A DNA stretch of 43,506 bases from positions 1 through 43,506 of the forward strand of contig DXIO01000125.1 in the NCBI GenBank assembly GCA_019112875.1. The letters run 5' to 3'. Below, one piece after another: positions 19,842 through 28,490 of the stretch. Position numbers and translations under genes: made by a program. The stretch is from Candidatus Aquabacterium excrementipullorum (lineage in GTDB: Bacteria > Pseudomonadota > Gammaproteobacteria > Burkholderiales > Burkholderiaceae_C). How positions within the stretch are numbered: position 1 is the first letter of the stretch; each line of letters opens with the position of its first letter. The notes beneath the pieces were generated by a model. The model searched no databases. It saw only the letters and a program-made list of their open reading frames with translations, and was not told where the DNA came from.

Positions 19842-21044
19842 ATGCTCAATGCGTTTCTGTACGACGGTCTGCGCTCACCCTTCGGGCGTCACGCGGGCGC
19901 GCTGGCGCCGGTGCGGCCGGATGACCTGGCCGCCGAGGTGATCAAGGCCCTGGTGACCCGCTCGCCCTGGAAGGCCGAGCAGATCGAGGACGTGATCCTG
20001 GGCTGCACCAACCAGGCCGGTGAGGATTCCCGCAACGTGGCCCGCAACGCCGCGCTGGCCGCCGGCCTGCCCGTGAGCGTGCCCGGCCAGACGGTCAACC
20101 GCCTGTGCGCCAGCGGCCTGGCCGCCGTGATCGACGCGGCCCGCGCCGTCACCTGCGGCGAAGGCAGCCTGTATCTGGCCGGTGGTGTCGAGAGCATGAG
20201 CCGCGCGCCCTTCGTGATGGCCAAGGCCGAATCGGCCTTCAGCCGCGACATCAAGGTCTACGACACCACCATCGGCTCGCGCTTCCCCAACCCGCGTGTC
20301 ACCAAAGAGTACGGCAATCACACCATGCCCGAGACGGGCGACAACGTGGCGCACGACCTGGGCATCACGCGTGTGCAGGCCGACACTTTCGCCGCCGCCT
20401 CGCAGACCAAGTTCGCCAAGGCGCAGGCCGAGGGCTTTTTCGAGGGCGAGATCCACGCCATCGACGTGCCCACCGGCCGCAAGACACCGCCGTTGCACGT
20501 GGACACCGACGAGCACCCGCGTGCCGATTCGACGCTGGAATCGCTCGCCAAGCTGCGCCCGCTGTTCGAAGGCGGCGTGGTCACGGCGGGCAATGCCTCG
20601 GGCATCAACGATGGCGCGGCCGCGCTGCTGATCGGCAGCCGCGAGATCGGCGAATCGGTGGGTGCCAAGCCGCTGGCGCGCCTGGTGGCGGCCGCTGCTT
20701 CCGGCGTCGAGCCGCGCGTGATGGGTCTGGGTCCCGTCGGGGCCATCAACAAGGCCGTGCAACGCGCCGGCCTCACGCTGGCCGACATGGACATCATCGA
20801 GATCAACGAGGCGTTTGCCAGCCAGGTGCTGGGTTGCCTCAAGCAATTGGGCGTGGCCTTCGACGATCCGCGCGTCAACCCCAACGGCGGCGCCATCGCC
20901 GTGGGCCACCCGCTGGGTGCTTCGGGCGCGCGGCTTGCCCTGACCGTGGCGCGCGAACTGCAACGCCGCCAAGGGCGCTATGCCGTGGTCAGTCTGTGCA
21001 TCGGCGTGGGCCAGGGCCTGGCGCTGGTGATCGAGCGCGTCTGA
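19842..21044 (+). CDS. Acetyl-CoA acyltransferase (3-oxoadipyl/3-oxopimeloyl-CoA thiolase type)
   Basis: This 400-residue thiolase cleaves a 3-oxoacyl-CoA with CoA to acetyl-CoA and a shortened acyl-CoA. The nucleophile is Cys89 in NRLCASGL. The other active-site elements are NEAFA, His356 in GGAIAVGHPLGASGAR, and Cys386 in SLCIGVGQG, the last being typical of PcaF/PaaJ-like thiolases. ATG 19842 has GAGGA 6 nt upstream. It is the first gene of a four-gene run with glutaryl-CoA dehydrogenase and two PimC/PimD-like dehydrogenases, so a 3-oxo dicarboxyl-CoA such as 3-oxopimeloyl-CoA is a likelier substrate than 3-oxoadipyl-CoA alone. Substrate choice is inference. Confidence 0.88.
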   Translation: MLNAFLYDGLRSPFGRHAGALAPVRPDDLAAEVIKALVTRSPWKAEQIEDVILGCTNQAGEDSRNVARNAALAAGLPVSVPGQTVNRLCASGLAAVIDAARAVTCGEGSLYLAGGVESMSRAPFVMAKAESAFSRDIKVYDTTIGSRFPNPRVTKEYGNHTMPETGDNVAHDLGITRVQADTFAAASQTKFAKAQAEGFFEGEIHAIDVPTGRKTPPLHVDTDEHPRADSTLESLAKLRPLFEGGVVTAGNASGINDGAAALLIGSREIGESVGAKPLARLVAAAASGVEPRVMGLGPVGAINKAVQRAGLTLADMDIIEINEAFASQVLGCLKQLGVAFDDPRVNPNGGAIAVGHPLGASGARLALTVARELQRRQGRYAVVSLCIGVGQGLALVIERV

Positions 21045-21132
21045 CCGCCGCCGTCCCTACCGCTGCATCGTCTCCCTAAGCCGCATCCACGCGCCCCTTC
21101 AAAAGATTCCCTGAGAGAAAGAGACCCACACC

Positions 21133-22320
21133 ATGAGCTCGTCTTCCAAAGCATCCTTCCACTGGGACGATCCCTTCATGCTCTCCGAGCAGCTCACGTC
21201 CGAAGAGCGCCAGGTGCAGCAGGCCGCGTTCGACTACTCGCAGGGCCGCCTGCTGCCGCGCGTGCGCGATTCCTTCCGCAACGAGCAGACCGACGCCAGC
21301 ATCTTCCGCGAGATGGGCGAGCTGGGCCTGCTGGGCGCGACCATCCCTGCCGAATATGGCGGCGCCGGCCTGAACTACGTGTGCTACGGTTTGGTCGCGC
21401 GTGAAGTGGAGCGCGTGGATTCGGGCTACCGCTCGATGATGAGCGTGCAGTCGTCGCTGGTGATGGTGCCCATCAACGAGTTCGGCACCGAGGCGCAGAA
21501 GCAGAAGTACCTGCCCAAGCTGGCCAGTGGCGAGTGGATCGGCTGCTTCGGCCTGACCGAGCCCAACCACGGCTCCGACCCCGGCGGCATGATCACCCGC
21601 GCGCGCAGCGTGGCCGGCGGCTATGAGCTGTCGGGCGCCAAGATGTGGATCACCAACTCGCCCATCGCCGATGTGTTCGTGGTCTGGGCCAAGAACGACG
21701 ACGGCAAGATCCGCGGCTTCATCCTGGAGAAGGGCTGGAAGGGCTTGAGCGCTCCGGCCATCCACGGCAAGGTGGGCCTGCGCACCTCGATCACAGGCGA
21801 GATCGTGATGGACAAGGTCTTCGTGCCGGCCGAAAACGAGCTGCAGGTCGAAGGCCTCAAGGGCCCCTTCACCTGCTTGAACAGCGCGCGCTACGGCATC
21901 TCGTGGGGCGCGATGGGCGCCGCCGAGTTCTGCTGGCACGCCGCGCGCCAGTACACGCTGGACCGCATCCAGTTCGGCCGCCCGCTGGCCGCCAACCAGC
22001 TGATCCAGAAGAAGCTGGCCGACATGCAGACCGAGATCGCGCTGGGCCTGCAGGGCTCGCTGCGCCTGGGGCGCATGAAGGACGAGGGCATCGCCGCTCC
22101 CGAGATCACCTCGCTGATGAAGCGCAACAACTGCGGCAAGGCCCTGGACATCGCCCGCGTGGCGCGCGACATGCACGGCGGCAACGGCATCAGCGACGAA
22201 TACGGCGTGATTCGCCATGTCGTGAACCTGGAGGTGGTCAACACCTACGAAGGCACGCATGATGTGCATGCGCTGATCCTGGGCCGCGCCCAGACCGGCA
22301 TCCAGGCCTTCAGCGCCTGA
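21133..22320 (+). CDS. gcdH: Glutaryl-CoA dehydrogenase (decarboxylating type)
   Basis: This FAD acyl-CoA dehydrogenase oxidises and decarboxylates glutaryl-CoA to crotonyl-CoA, passing electrons to ETF. The 395-residue protein matches the GcdH pattern throughout: FHWDDPF and [14 protein letters not shown] at the N-terminus, an Arg in [16 protein letters not shown] matching the substrate-carboxylate-binding arginine, [19 protein letters not shown], and the base Glu373 in [25 protein letters not shown] 21133 follows a purine-rich GAGAGAAAGAGAC. It lies 88 bases after the thiolase and 52 before the next gene, on the same strand. Its presence implies that the operon feeds carbon to glutaryl-CoA. 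Confidence 0.93.
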   Translation: MSSSSKASFHWDDPFMLSEQLTSEERQVQQAAFDYSQGRLLPRVRDSFRNEQTDASIFREMGELGLLGATIPAEYGGAGLNYVCYGLVAREVERVDSGYRSMMSVQSSLVMVPINEFGTEAQKQKYLPKLASGEWIGCFGLTEPNHGSDPGGMITRARSVAGGYELSGAKMWITNSPIADVFVVWAKNDDGKIRGFILEKGWKGLSAPAIHGKVGLRTSITGEIVMDKVFVPAENELQVEGLKGPFTCLNSARYGISWGAMGAAEFCWHAARQYTLDRIQFGRPLAANQLIQKKLADMQTEIALGLQGSLRLGRMKDEGIAAPEITSLMKRNNCGKALDIARVARDMHGGNGISDEYGVIRHVVNLEVVNTYEGTHDVHALILGRAQTGIQAFSA

Positions 22321-22372
22321 GTTGCCGGCATCCCCACCCCGCTCACGTTCACCACGAGACAGGACCACCACG

Positions 22373-23569
22373 ATGGATCTGCAATTCACCCCCGAACAAG
22401 AGGCCTTCCGCCAGGAGATGCGCACCTGGGTGCGCGCCAACCTGCCGGCCGACATCTCGCACAAGGTGCACAACGCCCTGCGCCTGAGCAAGGACGACAT
22501 GCAGCGCTGGGCCAAGATCCTGGGTGCCAAGGGCCTGCACGGCTACGGCTGGCCCAAGGAATTCGGCGGCCCGGGCTGGGACGCCATCCAGCGCCACATC
22601 TTCGAAGAAGAGTGCGCCATGGCCGGCAGCCCGCGCATCGTGCCCTTCGGCCCGGTGATGGTGGCGCCCGTGATCATGGCCTTCGGCTCACCCGAGCAGC
22701 ATGCCCGCTTCCTGCCCGGCATCATGAGCGGCGAGGTGTGGTGGAGCCAGGGCTACAGCGAGCCGGGATCGGGCTCCGACCTGGCCTCCGTGAAGACCCG
22801 CGCCGAGCGCCAGGGCAACAAGTACATCGTCAACGGCCAGAAGACCTGGACCACGCTGGGCCAGTACGGCGACTGGATCTTCTGCCTGGTGCGCACCAAC
22901 AGCGAAGTCAAGCCGCAGGCCGGCATCTCCTTCCTGCTGATCGACATGAAGTCGCCCGGTGTGACCGTGCGCCCCATCATCACGATGGACGGCGAGCATG
23001 AAGTCAACGAGGTGTTCTTCGACAACGTCGAAGTGCCCGTCGAGAACCTGGTCGGCCAGGAGAACCAGGGCTGGACCTACGCCAAGTACCTGCTGGCCCA
23101 CGAGCGCACCAACATCGCTGACGTGAACCGCGCCAAACGCGAGCTGGAGCGCGTCAAGCGCATCGCCCGTGCCGAGGGTGTCTATGACGACGCCCGCTTC
23201 CGCGACCAGATCGCGCAGCTGGAGGTCGACGTGATTGCGCTGGAGATGATGGTGCTGCGCGTGCTCAGCGCCGAGCACGGCGGCAAGAAGGCGCTCGATG
23301 TAGCCGGCCTGCTGAAGGTGCGCGGCAGCGAGATCCAGCAGCGCTACAGCGAGCTGATGATGCTGGCCGCCGGCCCCGCCTCGCAGGCCTTCCTGCAGGA
23401 AGCCATGGAAGCCGGTTGGCAGGGCGATCAGTTCGCTGGGGGCTTCCCGGGCGGCAACCTGACGACGGCCCCGCTGGCGGCCACCTACCTGAACTACCGC
23501 AAGACCACCATCTACGGCGGCTCCAACGAAGTGCAGCGCAACATCGTGGCGCAGACCCTGCTGGGCTGA
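22373..23569 (+). CDS. Acyl-CoA dehydrogenase, pimeloyl-CoA dehydrogenase large subunit (PimC) type
   Basis: The 398-residue protein has all three acyl-CoA dehydrogenase regions: N-terminal helices beginning MDLQFTPEQEAFRQE, the FAD/substrate-binding middle with WWSQGYSEPGSGSDLAS, and the C-terminal helical domain ending KTTIYGGSNEVQRNIVAQTLLG. As in many FadE/PimC-like proteins, the position of the classical base glutamate reads YGGS instead of YEGT, so the base must lie elsewhere. The pairing with a shorter, divergent dehydrogenase 13 bases downstream matches pimC-pimD and other heteromeric acyl-CoA dehydrogenases. ATG 22373 follows AGGA at 10-nt spacing. The likely role is alpha,beta-oxidation of a dicarboxyl-CoA; the exact substrate is inferred. 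Confidence 0.82.
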   Translation: MDLQFTPEQEAFRQEMRTWVRANLPADISHKVHNALRLSKDDMQRWAKILGAKGLHGYGWPKEFGGPGWDAIQRHIFEEECAMAGSPRIVPFGPVMVAPVIMAFGSPEQHARFLPGIMSGEVWWSQGYSEPGSGSDLASVKTRAERQGNKYIVNGQKTWTTLGQYGDWIFCLVRTNSEVKPQAGISFLLIDMKSPGVTVRPIITMDGEHEVNEVFFDNVEVPVENLVGQENQGWTYAKYLLAHERTNIADVNRAKRELERVKRIARAEGVYDDARFRDQIAQLEVDVIALEMMVLRVLSAEHGGKKALDVAGLLKVRGSEIQQRYSELMMLAAGPASQAFLQEAMEAGWQGDQFAGGFPGGNLTTAPLAATYLNYRKTTIYGGSNEVQRNIVAQTLLG

Positions 23570-23582
23570 AAGGCAAGACACC

Positions 23583-24743
23583 ATGGATTTCGATTTCACT
23601 TCTGATCAGGAACAGCTGCGCGACGTGGTGCGCCGCTGGGTGGACAAGGACTACGACATCGAGCACCGCCGCGCGCTGGTCAAGGCCGGCGGTCGCGAGG
23701 GGGCCGATCCGAGCGGCGCATGGCAATCGCTGGCCGAGCTGGGCCTGCTGGGCCTGGCCGTGACCGGAGAGCACGGCGGCATGGACATGGGCCCCGTGGA
23801 GGCCATGGTCGTGATGGAAGAGCTGGGCCGTGGCCTGGTGATCTCGCCGTACGCGGCGGCCGCGCTGATGGGCGCCGGCGTGCTGCGCGACCATGCCCCC
23901 GCCGAGCTGCAGGCCGCCTGGCTGCCCCGCGTGGCCGAAGGCACGGCCCGCATCATTCCGGCGCTGCAGGAGCGTGCTGCCCGCTATCGCCTGAACCATG
24001 TCAGCGCCACCGCACAGCAAGGTGCTGACGGCGCCTGGCGCGTGAGCGGCGTGAAGAACCTGGTGGCCATCGGCGGTGACGATGGCGTGGCCGAGGCCTA
24101 TGTGGTGCCGGCCCGCGTGAGCGGCGCGGTCGATGCGCCCGAAGGCATCGCCCTGTTCCTGGTGGAGCGCGGTGCCACTGGTCTCAAGGCCCAGCCTTAT
24201 GCGCTGCTCGATGGCTCACGCGCCGCCGAGCTGACCTTCGACAACGCCCCCGCCGCGCTGATCGCCAAGGACGGCTTCGCGCCGCTGGCGCACATGGTCG
24301 ACATCGGCATCGCCGCGCTGTGCGCCGAAGGCGTGGGGGCGATGGAAAGCCTGCTGGCGCTGACGGTCGAGTACCTGAACACCCGCAAGCAGTTCAACGT
24401 GCTGATCGGCAGCTTCCAGGCCCTGCGCCACCGCGCGGCTGACATGAAGATGCAGCTGGAGCTGGCCCGCTCGATGAGCTACTACGCCACGCTCAAGCTC
24501 ACGGCCCCGGCCGACGAGCGCCGCCGCGCGCTGTCGCAGGCCAAGGTGCAACTGGGCCAGTCGATGCGCTTCGTGGCGCAGCAAGCCGTGCAGCTGCACG
24601 GTGGCATCGGTGTGACGGACGAGTACGCCGCCGGCCACTTCTTCAAGCGCCTGACGGTGATGGAGCTGAGCCTGGGCGACACGCTGCACCACCTGGGTGA
24701 GGTGTCGGCCCGCATGCAGGACAGCGCGGGCGTGTTCGCCTGA
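23583..24743 (+). CDS. Acyl-CoA dehydrogenase, pimeloyl-CoA dehydrogenase small subunit (PimD) type
   Basis: This 386-residue divergent acyl-CoA dehydrogenase begins MDFDFTSDQEQLRDVVRRWV and has LGLLGLAVTGEHGGMDMG, a middle domain lacking the usual flavin-site consensus, and the C-terminal core with LNTRKQFNVLIGSFQALRHR and AVQLHGGIGVTDEYAAGHFFKR. It has no glutamate in a YEGT context. It starts 13 bases after the PimC-like gene, so a heteromer with that protein is likely. It is the last gene of the operon; its stop codon lies inside an inverted repeat shared with the convergent hydrolase gene. A role in dicarboxyl-CoA oxidation is inferred from context. Confidence 0.82.
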   Translation: MDFDFTSDQEQLRDVVRRWVDKDYDIEHRRALVKAGGREGADPSGAWQSLAELGLLGLAVTGEHGGMDMGPVEAMVVMEELGRGLVISPYAAAALMGAGVLRDHAPAELQAAWLPRVAEGTARIIPALQERAARYRLNHVSATAQQGADGAWRVSGVKNLVAIGGDDGVAEAYVVPARVSGAVDAPEGIALFLVERGATGLKAQPYALLDGSRAAELTFDNAPAALIAKDGFAPLAHMVDIGIAALCAEGVGAMESLLALTVEYLNTRKQFNVLIGSFQALRHRAADMKMQLELARSMSYYATLKLTAPADERRRALSQAKVQLGQSMRFVAQQAVQLHGGIGVTDEYAAGHFFKRLTVMELSLGDTLHHLGEVSARMQDSAGVFA

Positions 24744-24823
24744 GCCTGGCGACAGACCTGACGCCGGTCTGGGACTGGACGCCGGTGCTGTCACGAGCAC
24801 GCGCCAGGCGGCCAGGCTCAGGC
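24738..24823. terminator. 13-bp perfect inverted repeat embracing both stop codons of convergent genes
   Basis: GCCTGAGCCTGGC (24738-24750) is the exact reverse complement of GCCAGGCTCAGGC (24811-24823). Each arm contains the TGA of the gene that runs into it. A second pairing, GCCTGGCG/CGCCAGGC, overlaps it. The 60-base interior also carries a direct repeat GACGCCGGT. It is a candidate bidirectional terminator, though without T-runs. Confidence 0.5.
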
Positions 24824-25669
24824 CGCCGCCACCGCGGCCGTGAAGGGCCGCTCGGCCAGCGCCGCCAGCTCCACCGGATCGTGCGCGCTGAACAACGTCA
24901 CGTCCCGGCCATGGTCGCGCTTGAGTTCGCGCAGGCGGCGCTGGTTGTCCAGCCGCTGCGCGCCGTTCATCTGCACCAGTGACTGGAAGATGCGCAGCCC
25001 GAGCGGGCAGTGCGGATCCGCGTCCAGTTCGCCACGGAAGAAGTAGGCATCGCCGCAGTGCAGCAGCCAGCCCTGGTCGGCGGTGCGCACCGCCACGCCG
25101 ACATGGCCGCGCGTGTGGCCGGCCAATGGCACCAGCAGCACCTCTTCGTCCGTGGCCGGCAAGGCGCGCACGGCATCGAAGCCCTTCCACGTGTCGCCAT
25201 TCACGCTGTGCTCGGCCCATTGCGGCCCATGCGCCCATTGCGCGGGGATGTAGCGGCTCTTCTCGTGCAGTGTGGGGCGCTCCAGCGCGGCTTTCAGCTC
25301 GGGCGCGTGCACGTGCACCTGCGCCTTCGGAAAATCACCCAGGCCCCCGGCGTGGTCCAGGTCCAGATGGGTGGGCACGATGTGCTGCACGTCGTTCGGG
25401 TCCAGTCCCAGCGCGCGGATCTGGTGCAATGCCGTCTCGTTCATCAGCAGGCGGGGCCGCACCACGGCGTTGAAGGCCATGCCCAGCCGCGACGGGTTGG
25501 CCACATCGGCCGTGCCCAGGCCTGTTTCCACCAGGATCAGGCTGTGGCGCCCCTCGATCAGCAGGCAGTGGCAGCACATGTGGGCCGGGGCCAGCCAGCC
25601 TCCTTCGCCGTTGATCAGGCGTCGCCCCAGGGGGCACATCGATCCGCAATTGAGGTGGTGGACTTTCAA
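24818..25669 (-). CDS. Metallo-beta-lactamase-fold hydrolase
   Basis: The product is 283 residues. It starts with KVHHLNCGSMCPLGRRL and contains the metal motif THLDLDHAGG, where the usual HxHxDH reads HxDxDH as in some lactonase-like members. Further elements are PLAGHTRGHVGVAV and LLHCGDAYF (third metal ligand region), ending FSAHDPVELAALAE. The best start is TTG 25669, with GGAG 8 nt upstream, giving the family's usual N-terminus; ATG 25705 or 25702 is possible but lacks a ribosome binding site. The fold suggests hydrolysis of a lactone, ester or thioester with two metal ions. The substrate is unknown. It is convergent with the dicarboxylate operon and divergent from rsuA, so it is its own transcription unit. 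Confidence 0.82.
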   Translation of the reverse strand: MKVHHLNCGSMCPLGRRLINGEGGWLAPAHMCCHCLLIEGRHSLILVETGLGTADVANPSRLGMAFNAVVRPRLLMNETALHQIRALGLDPNDVQHIVPTHLDLDHAGGLGDFPKAQVHVHAPELKAALERPTLHEKSRYIPAQWAHGPQWAEHSVNGDTWKGFDAVRALPATDEEVLLVPLAGHTRGHVGVAVRTADQGWLLHCGDAYFFRGELDADPHCPLGLRIFQSLVQMNGAQRLDNQRRLRELKRDHGRDVTLFSAHDPVELAALAERPFTAAVAAA

Positions 25670-25748
25670 CGGGGCGGCTCCGCGCTGTCGTGGAGTGCCC
25701 ATCATCGCAGCACAATGTCGTTTTTGCCAGAAAGCCCCAGGCCCCGCC

Positions 25749-26486
25749 ATGCCGCCTCGTTCCAGATTGCCCGCCGGCCACGCGCCGCTCAGCCAGATCC
25801 TTTTCGCCCAGGGCTTCGGTGCCCGCCGCGAGTGCGATGGCCTCATCCTCAATGGCCTGGTCAAAGTGAACGGCGAGGTGGTGGACGACCCCGACGCGCC
25901 CTTCGCGGAAGACCGCCTGGCGCTGGAGATCGAGGGCCAGCCCTGGGTGACCCACGTCAAGGCGCTGGTGATGCTGCACAAGCCGGCCGGCTACGAGTGC
26001 TCGCTCAAGCCCGGCGCCTGGCCCGGCGTGCACAACCTGCTGCCCGTGGCGCTGCGCCGCCGGGGTCTGCAGCCCGTGGGCCGGCTCGACCAGGACACCA
26101 CTGGCCTGCTCCTGATGACGGACGACGGCCCGCTGCTGCACAAGCTGACCTCGCCCAAGCACCACGTGCCCAAGGTCTACGAGGTGACGTGCAAGCACCC
26201 GGTGAGCGACAAGCAGCTGCAGCAGTTGCTGGCCGGCGTCGTGCTGGACGACGACCCGCTGCCCGTGAAGGCCGACGCGGCCGAGCGCATCGATGCCATC
26301 GGCGAGACACACCTGCGCCTGACGCTGCTGCAGGGCAAGTACCACCAGGTCAAGCGCATGGTGGCGGCCGTGAGCAACCGGGTGGAAGGGCTGCACCGCA
26401 GCAGCATCGGGCGGCTCGAACTGCCTGCCGATCTCGCGCCAGGGCAATGGCGGTGGGTGGAAGACCCCGCCATCGTGCTGCCTTGA
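25749..26486 (+). CDS. rsuA: 16S rRNA pseudouridine(516) synthase, RsuA type
   Basis: The 245-residue enzyme converts a uridine in 16S rRNA to pseudouridine. An N-terminal S4-like domain (about 12-62: LSQILFAQGFGARRECDGLI and VKVNGEVV) binds RNA. The catalytic domain carries VMLHKPAGYECS, PVGRLDQDTTGLLL with the catalytic Asp114, PKVYEV, and the RsuA/RluB/E/F hallmark GKYHQVKRMVAAVSNRV. ATG 25749 gives the expected family length; in-frame codons upstream would overlap the divergent hydrolase gene. RsuA is preferred over RluE/F on length and the S4 domain, but site specificity cannot be read from sequence alone. Confidence 0.88.
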   Translation: MPPRSRLPAGHAPLSQILFAQGFGARRECDGLILNGLVKVNGEVVDDPDAPFAEDRLALEIEGQPWVTHVKALVMLHKPAGYECSLKPGAWPGVHNLLPVALRRRGLQPVGRLDQDTTGLLLMTDDGPLLHKLTSPKHHVPKVYEVTCKHPVSDKQLQQLLAGVVLDDDPLPVKADAAERIDAIGETHLRLTLLQGKYHQVKRMVAAVSNRVEGLHRSSIGRLELPADLAPGQWRWVEDPAIVLP

Positions 26487-26541
26487 TGTCCCGCCATGTG
26501 AATCGGCAAACATTGCATAAATTGCAAGTTACAAGCAATAG

Positions 26542-26557
26542 TGTGATCTTTGTCACG
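26542..26557 (+). promoter_or_regulatory. CRP-like binding site upstream of the carboxylesterase
   Basis: TGTGA-TCTTTG-TCACG matches the CRP/Vfr consensus TGTGA-N6-TCACA except for the last base. A TATGTA at 26575-26580 could be the -10 element, which would place the site near -40, as in class II activation. The surrounding 60 bases are AT-rich, with repeated ATTGCA and TTGC/GCAA elements at 26517-26538. The gene starts at 26665. Confidence 0.5.
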
Positions 26558-26664
26558 CAGCTCCAGCGAAACGATATGTAGCTTGACATCAAGCCCGGTG
26601 GGGTCTTGTCGATGATCCGTTGGGCGTGTCTTCACACGCCGTCACCACATCGCAAGGAGTCATC

Positions 26665-28284
26665 GTGAGCAGATTCGCATCTCGTCTCGTCAAGCCCTTG
26701 TTGGGCGCGCTTGCTTCGGTCACGGCATTGCTGTTCGGCGCGGTGGCGCCGGCCCAAGCGCAGACCACGGTCCAGGTGGAGCAGGGCTTGCTCGCTGGGC
26801 AATCGGTATCCGGCGTCAGGCAGTTCCTGGGCATTCCGTACGGGCAGGCACCTGTGGGCGCCTTGCGTTGGAAGGCACCCCAGCCTGCACTGGCCTGGAC
26901 GGGCACCCGCAGCGCCACCCAATTCGGCTCGGCGTGCCCGCAGTACGCCGGCCTGTTCGCCGAGGCCTCTGTCAATGAAGACTGCCTGAGCCTGAACGTG
27001 TACGCACCGCCCGCGCTGTCACAGGGCAAGCGGCCCGTGATCGTGTGGGTGCACGGCGGCGCCTTCCAGGTCGGCACGGGCGACCAGTACGACGGCAGCG
27101 TCATGGCCACCAAGACGGGGGCCATCGTCGTCACCATCAACTACCGCCTGGGCGCGTTCGGTTTCCTGACGACCTCGGGCATGGCCGGCGAAAGCGGCGG
27201 TGTGAACTTCGGCCTGCAGGACCAGTGGCTGGCGCTGCGATGGGTCAAGCGCAACATCGAGGCCTTCGGTGGCGATGCGGGCAAGGTGACCATGGCGGGG
27301 CAGTCGTCCGGCGGCACCTCCGGCTGCCTGGCGCTGGCCTCGCCCAAGGCGCGCGGCCTGTTCGACCGCGTGATCATGCAGAGCGCCTCGTGCGGCATCG
27401 CGTCCAAGCCGCTGGCCGCATCGCGCGCTTATGGCGATGCGCTGGCCGACCGCGTGGGCTGCCCTGCGGGCAGCGGGCAGATGGCCTGCCTGCGTGCCAA
27501 GTCGGTCGATGACCTGCTGGCCGCGTCGCCGAGCTACGTGGACTCCGTCACCAAGTTCGACATCTGGTCGGCCACGGAAGATGGCGTGACCCTGCCGATG
27601 GCGCCGCTCAAGGCGATGGCGCTGGGCCGTGTCAACCGCGTGCCGGTGATGCTGGGCTCCAACCGCGACGAGGGCCGCGGCTTCATCCTGCCGCTGTTCC
27701 ACCTGGGCTATGGCCGCGTGATGGACCAGGCCGACTACGACAGCGTGGCCGGCTACCTGCTGGGCAGCGCGGCACCGGTCTACCAAAGCCTGTACAGCGC
27801 GGCCAACTACGGCAGCGTCGATGTGGCGGCCTCGTCGTTGATCACCGACAAGGTGTTCAGCTGCGTGGCCAACCGCATGGCCAATTCGCTGTCGAAGGTG
27901 ACGCCCACCTACGCCTTCGAGTTCGCCGACCGCACCGCGCCGCAGTTCTCGCCAGATCCGTTCATCGACTGGCTGGCCTTCCACGGCGGTGACCTGCAGT
28001 ACGTGTTCCAGTCCACCGTGGCCGGCATCCCGCAGGATCCGCTCAATGCACAGCAGCAGGCGCTGGGCGACCAGATGCTGCGCTACTGGAAGGCCTTCAT
28101 CACCACGGGCAACCCGAACAACACGACCGGTGCGGCCCCGCTGCCCACCACACCGTGGCCGGCCTTCAATGTGCTGACCACGCCGTTCCAGCGGCTGGAA
28201 GCCACGGGCGTGAGCACCCAGGGCTTCGGCGCTTTCCAGACCGAGCACCATTGCCTGGCCTGGACGCTGGAGAGCCTGTTCTGA
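26665..28284 (+). CDS. Secreted type-B carboxylesterase
   Basis: The 539-residue alpha/beta hydrolase of the carboxylesterase/para-nitrobenzyl-esterase family has a signal peptide ending VAPAQAQ (about residue 33). The oxyanion-hole motif HGGAF is at 130-134, the nucleophile Ser214 sits in GQSSGG, the acid residue is in GSNRDEGRGF, and the His lies in FHGGDLQYVF. Other family landmarks are EDCLSLNVY and GLQDQWLALRWV. I use GTG 26665 because AAGGAG stands 5 nt upstream; the earlier TTG at 26620 has none. It is probably periplasmic or secreted and hydrolyses carboxylic esters of unknown identity. A CRP-like site precedes it and a strong terminator follows. Confidence 0.9.
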   Translation: MSRFASRLVKPLLGALASVTALLFGAVAPAQAQTTVQVEQGLLAGQSVSGVRQFLGIPYGQAPVGALRWKAPQPALAWTGTRSATQFGSACPQYAGLFAEASVNEDCLSLNVYAPPALSQGKRPVIVWVHGGAFQVGTGDQYDGSVMATKTGAIVVTINYRLGAFGFLTTSGMAGESGGVNFGLQDQWLALRWVKRNIEAFGGDAGKVTMAGQSSGGTSGCLALASPKARGLFDRVIMQSASCGIASKPLAASRAYGDALADRVGCPAGSGQMACLRAKSVDDLLAASPSYVDSVTKFDIWSATEDGVTLPMAPLKAMALGRVNRVPVMLGSNRDEGRGFILPLFHLGYGRVMDQADYDSVAGYLLGSAAPVYQSLYSAANYGSVDVAASSLITDKVFSCVANRMANSLSKVTPTYAFEFADRTAPQFSPDPFIDWLAFHGGDLQYVFQSTVAGIPQDPLNAQQQALGDQMLRYWKAFITTGNPNNTTGAAPLPTTPWPAFNVLTTPFQRLEATGVSTQGFGAFQTEHHCLAWTLESLF

Positions 28285-28342
28285 TCGGTGTGATCGTGGC
28301 GGCCGGGTGAACCCGGCCCGTCGCCTGACGATGCCGATGCCA

Positions 28343-28384
28343 AGCCGGCGGCGGCCCTGTTCAAGGGGCTGCCGCTGGCTTTTT
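28343..28384 (+). terminator. Rho-independent terminator after the carboxylesterase
   Basis: A 15-bp stem (28343-28357 with 28366-28380, two G-U pairs) closes a short loop and is followed directly by TTTTT. It ends the esterase transcript and separates it from the permease-family gene. Confidence 0.85.
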
Positions 28385-28490
28385 CGTTGTCATGCGCGTC
28401 AACGGATTGGTTACCAATCGCTTCCGGAGGGGTGTTTTCGGCGCGGAACCTGCTAGACCTGCAGCGTCCTACAAACTCAGGAGCCACCGC

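Noticed and set aside
25272..25748. N-terminal extension of rsuA
   Set aside because: The frame is open by chance over the opposite-strand hydrolase gene; the S4-like domain begins just after ATG 25749.
25670..25981. Longer N-terminus for the metallo-beta-lactamase-fold protein
   Set aside because: It would overlap the start of rsuA on the other strand, and the added residues do not resemble the family.
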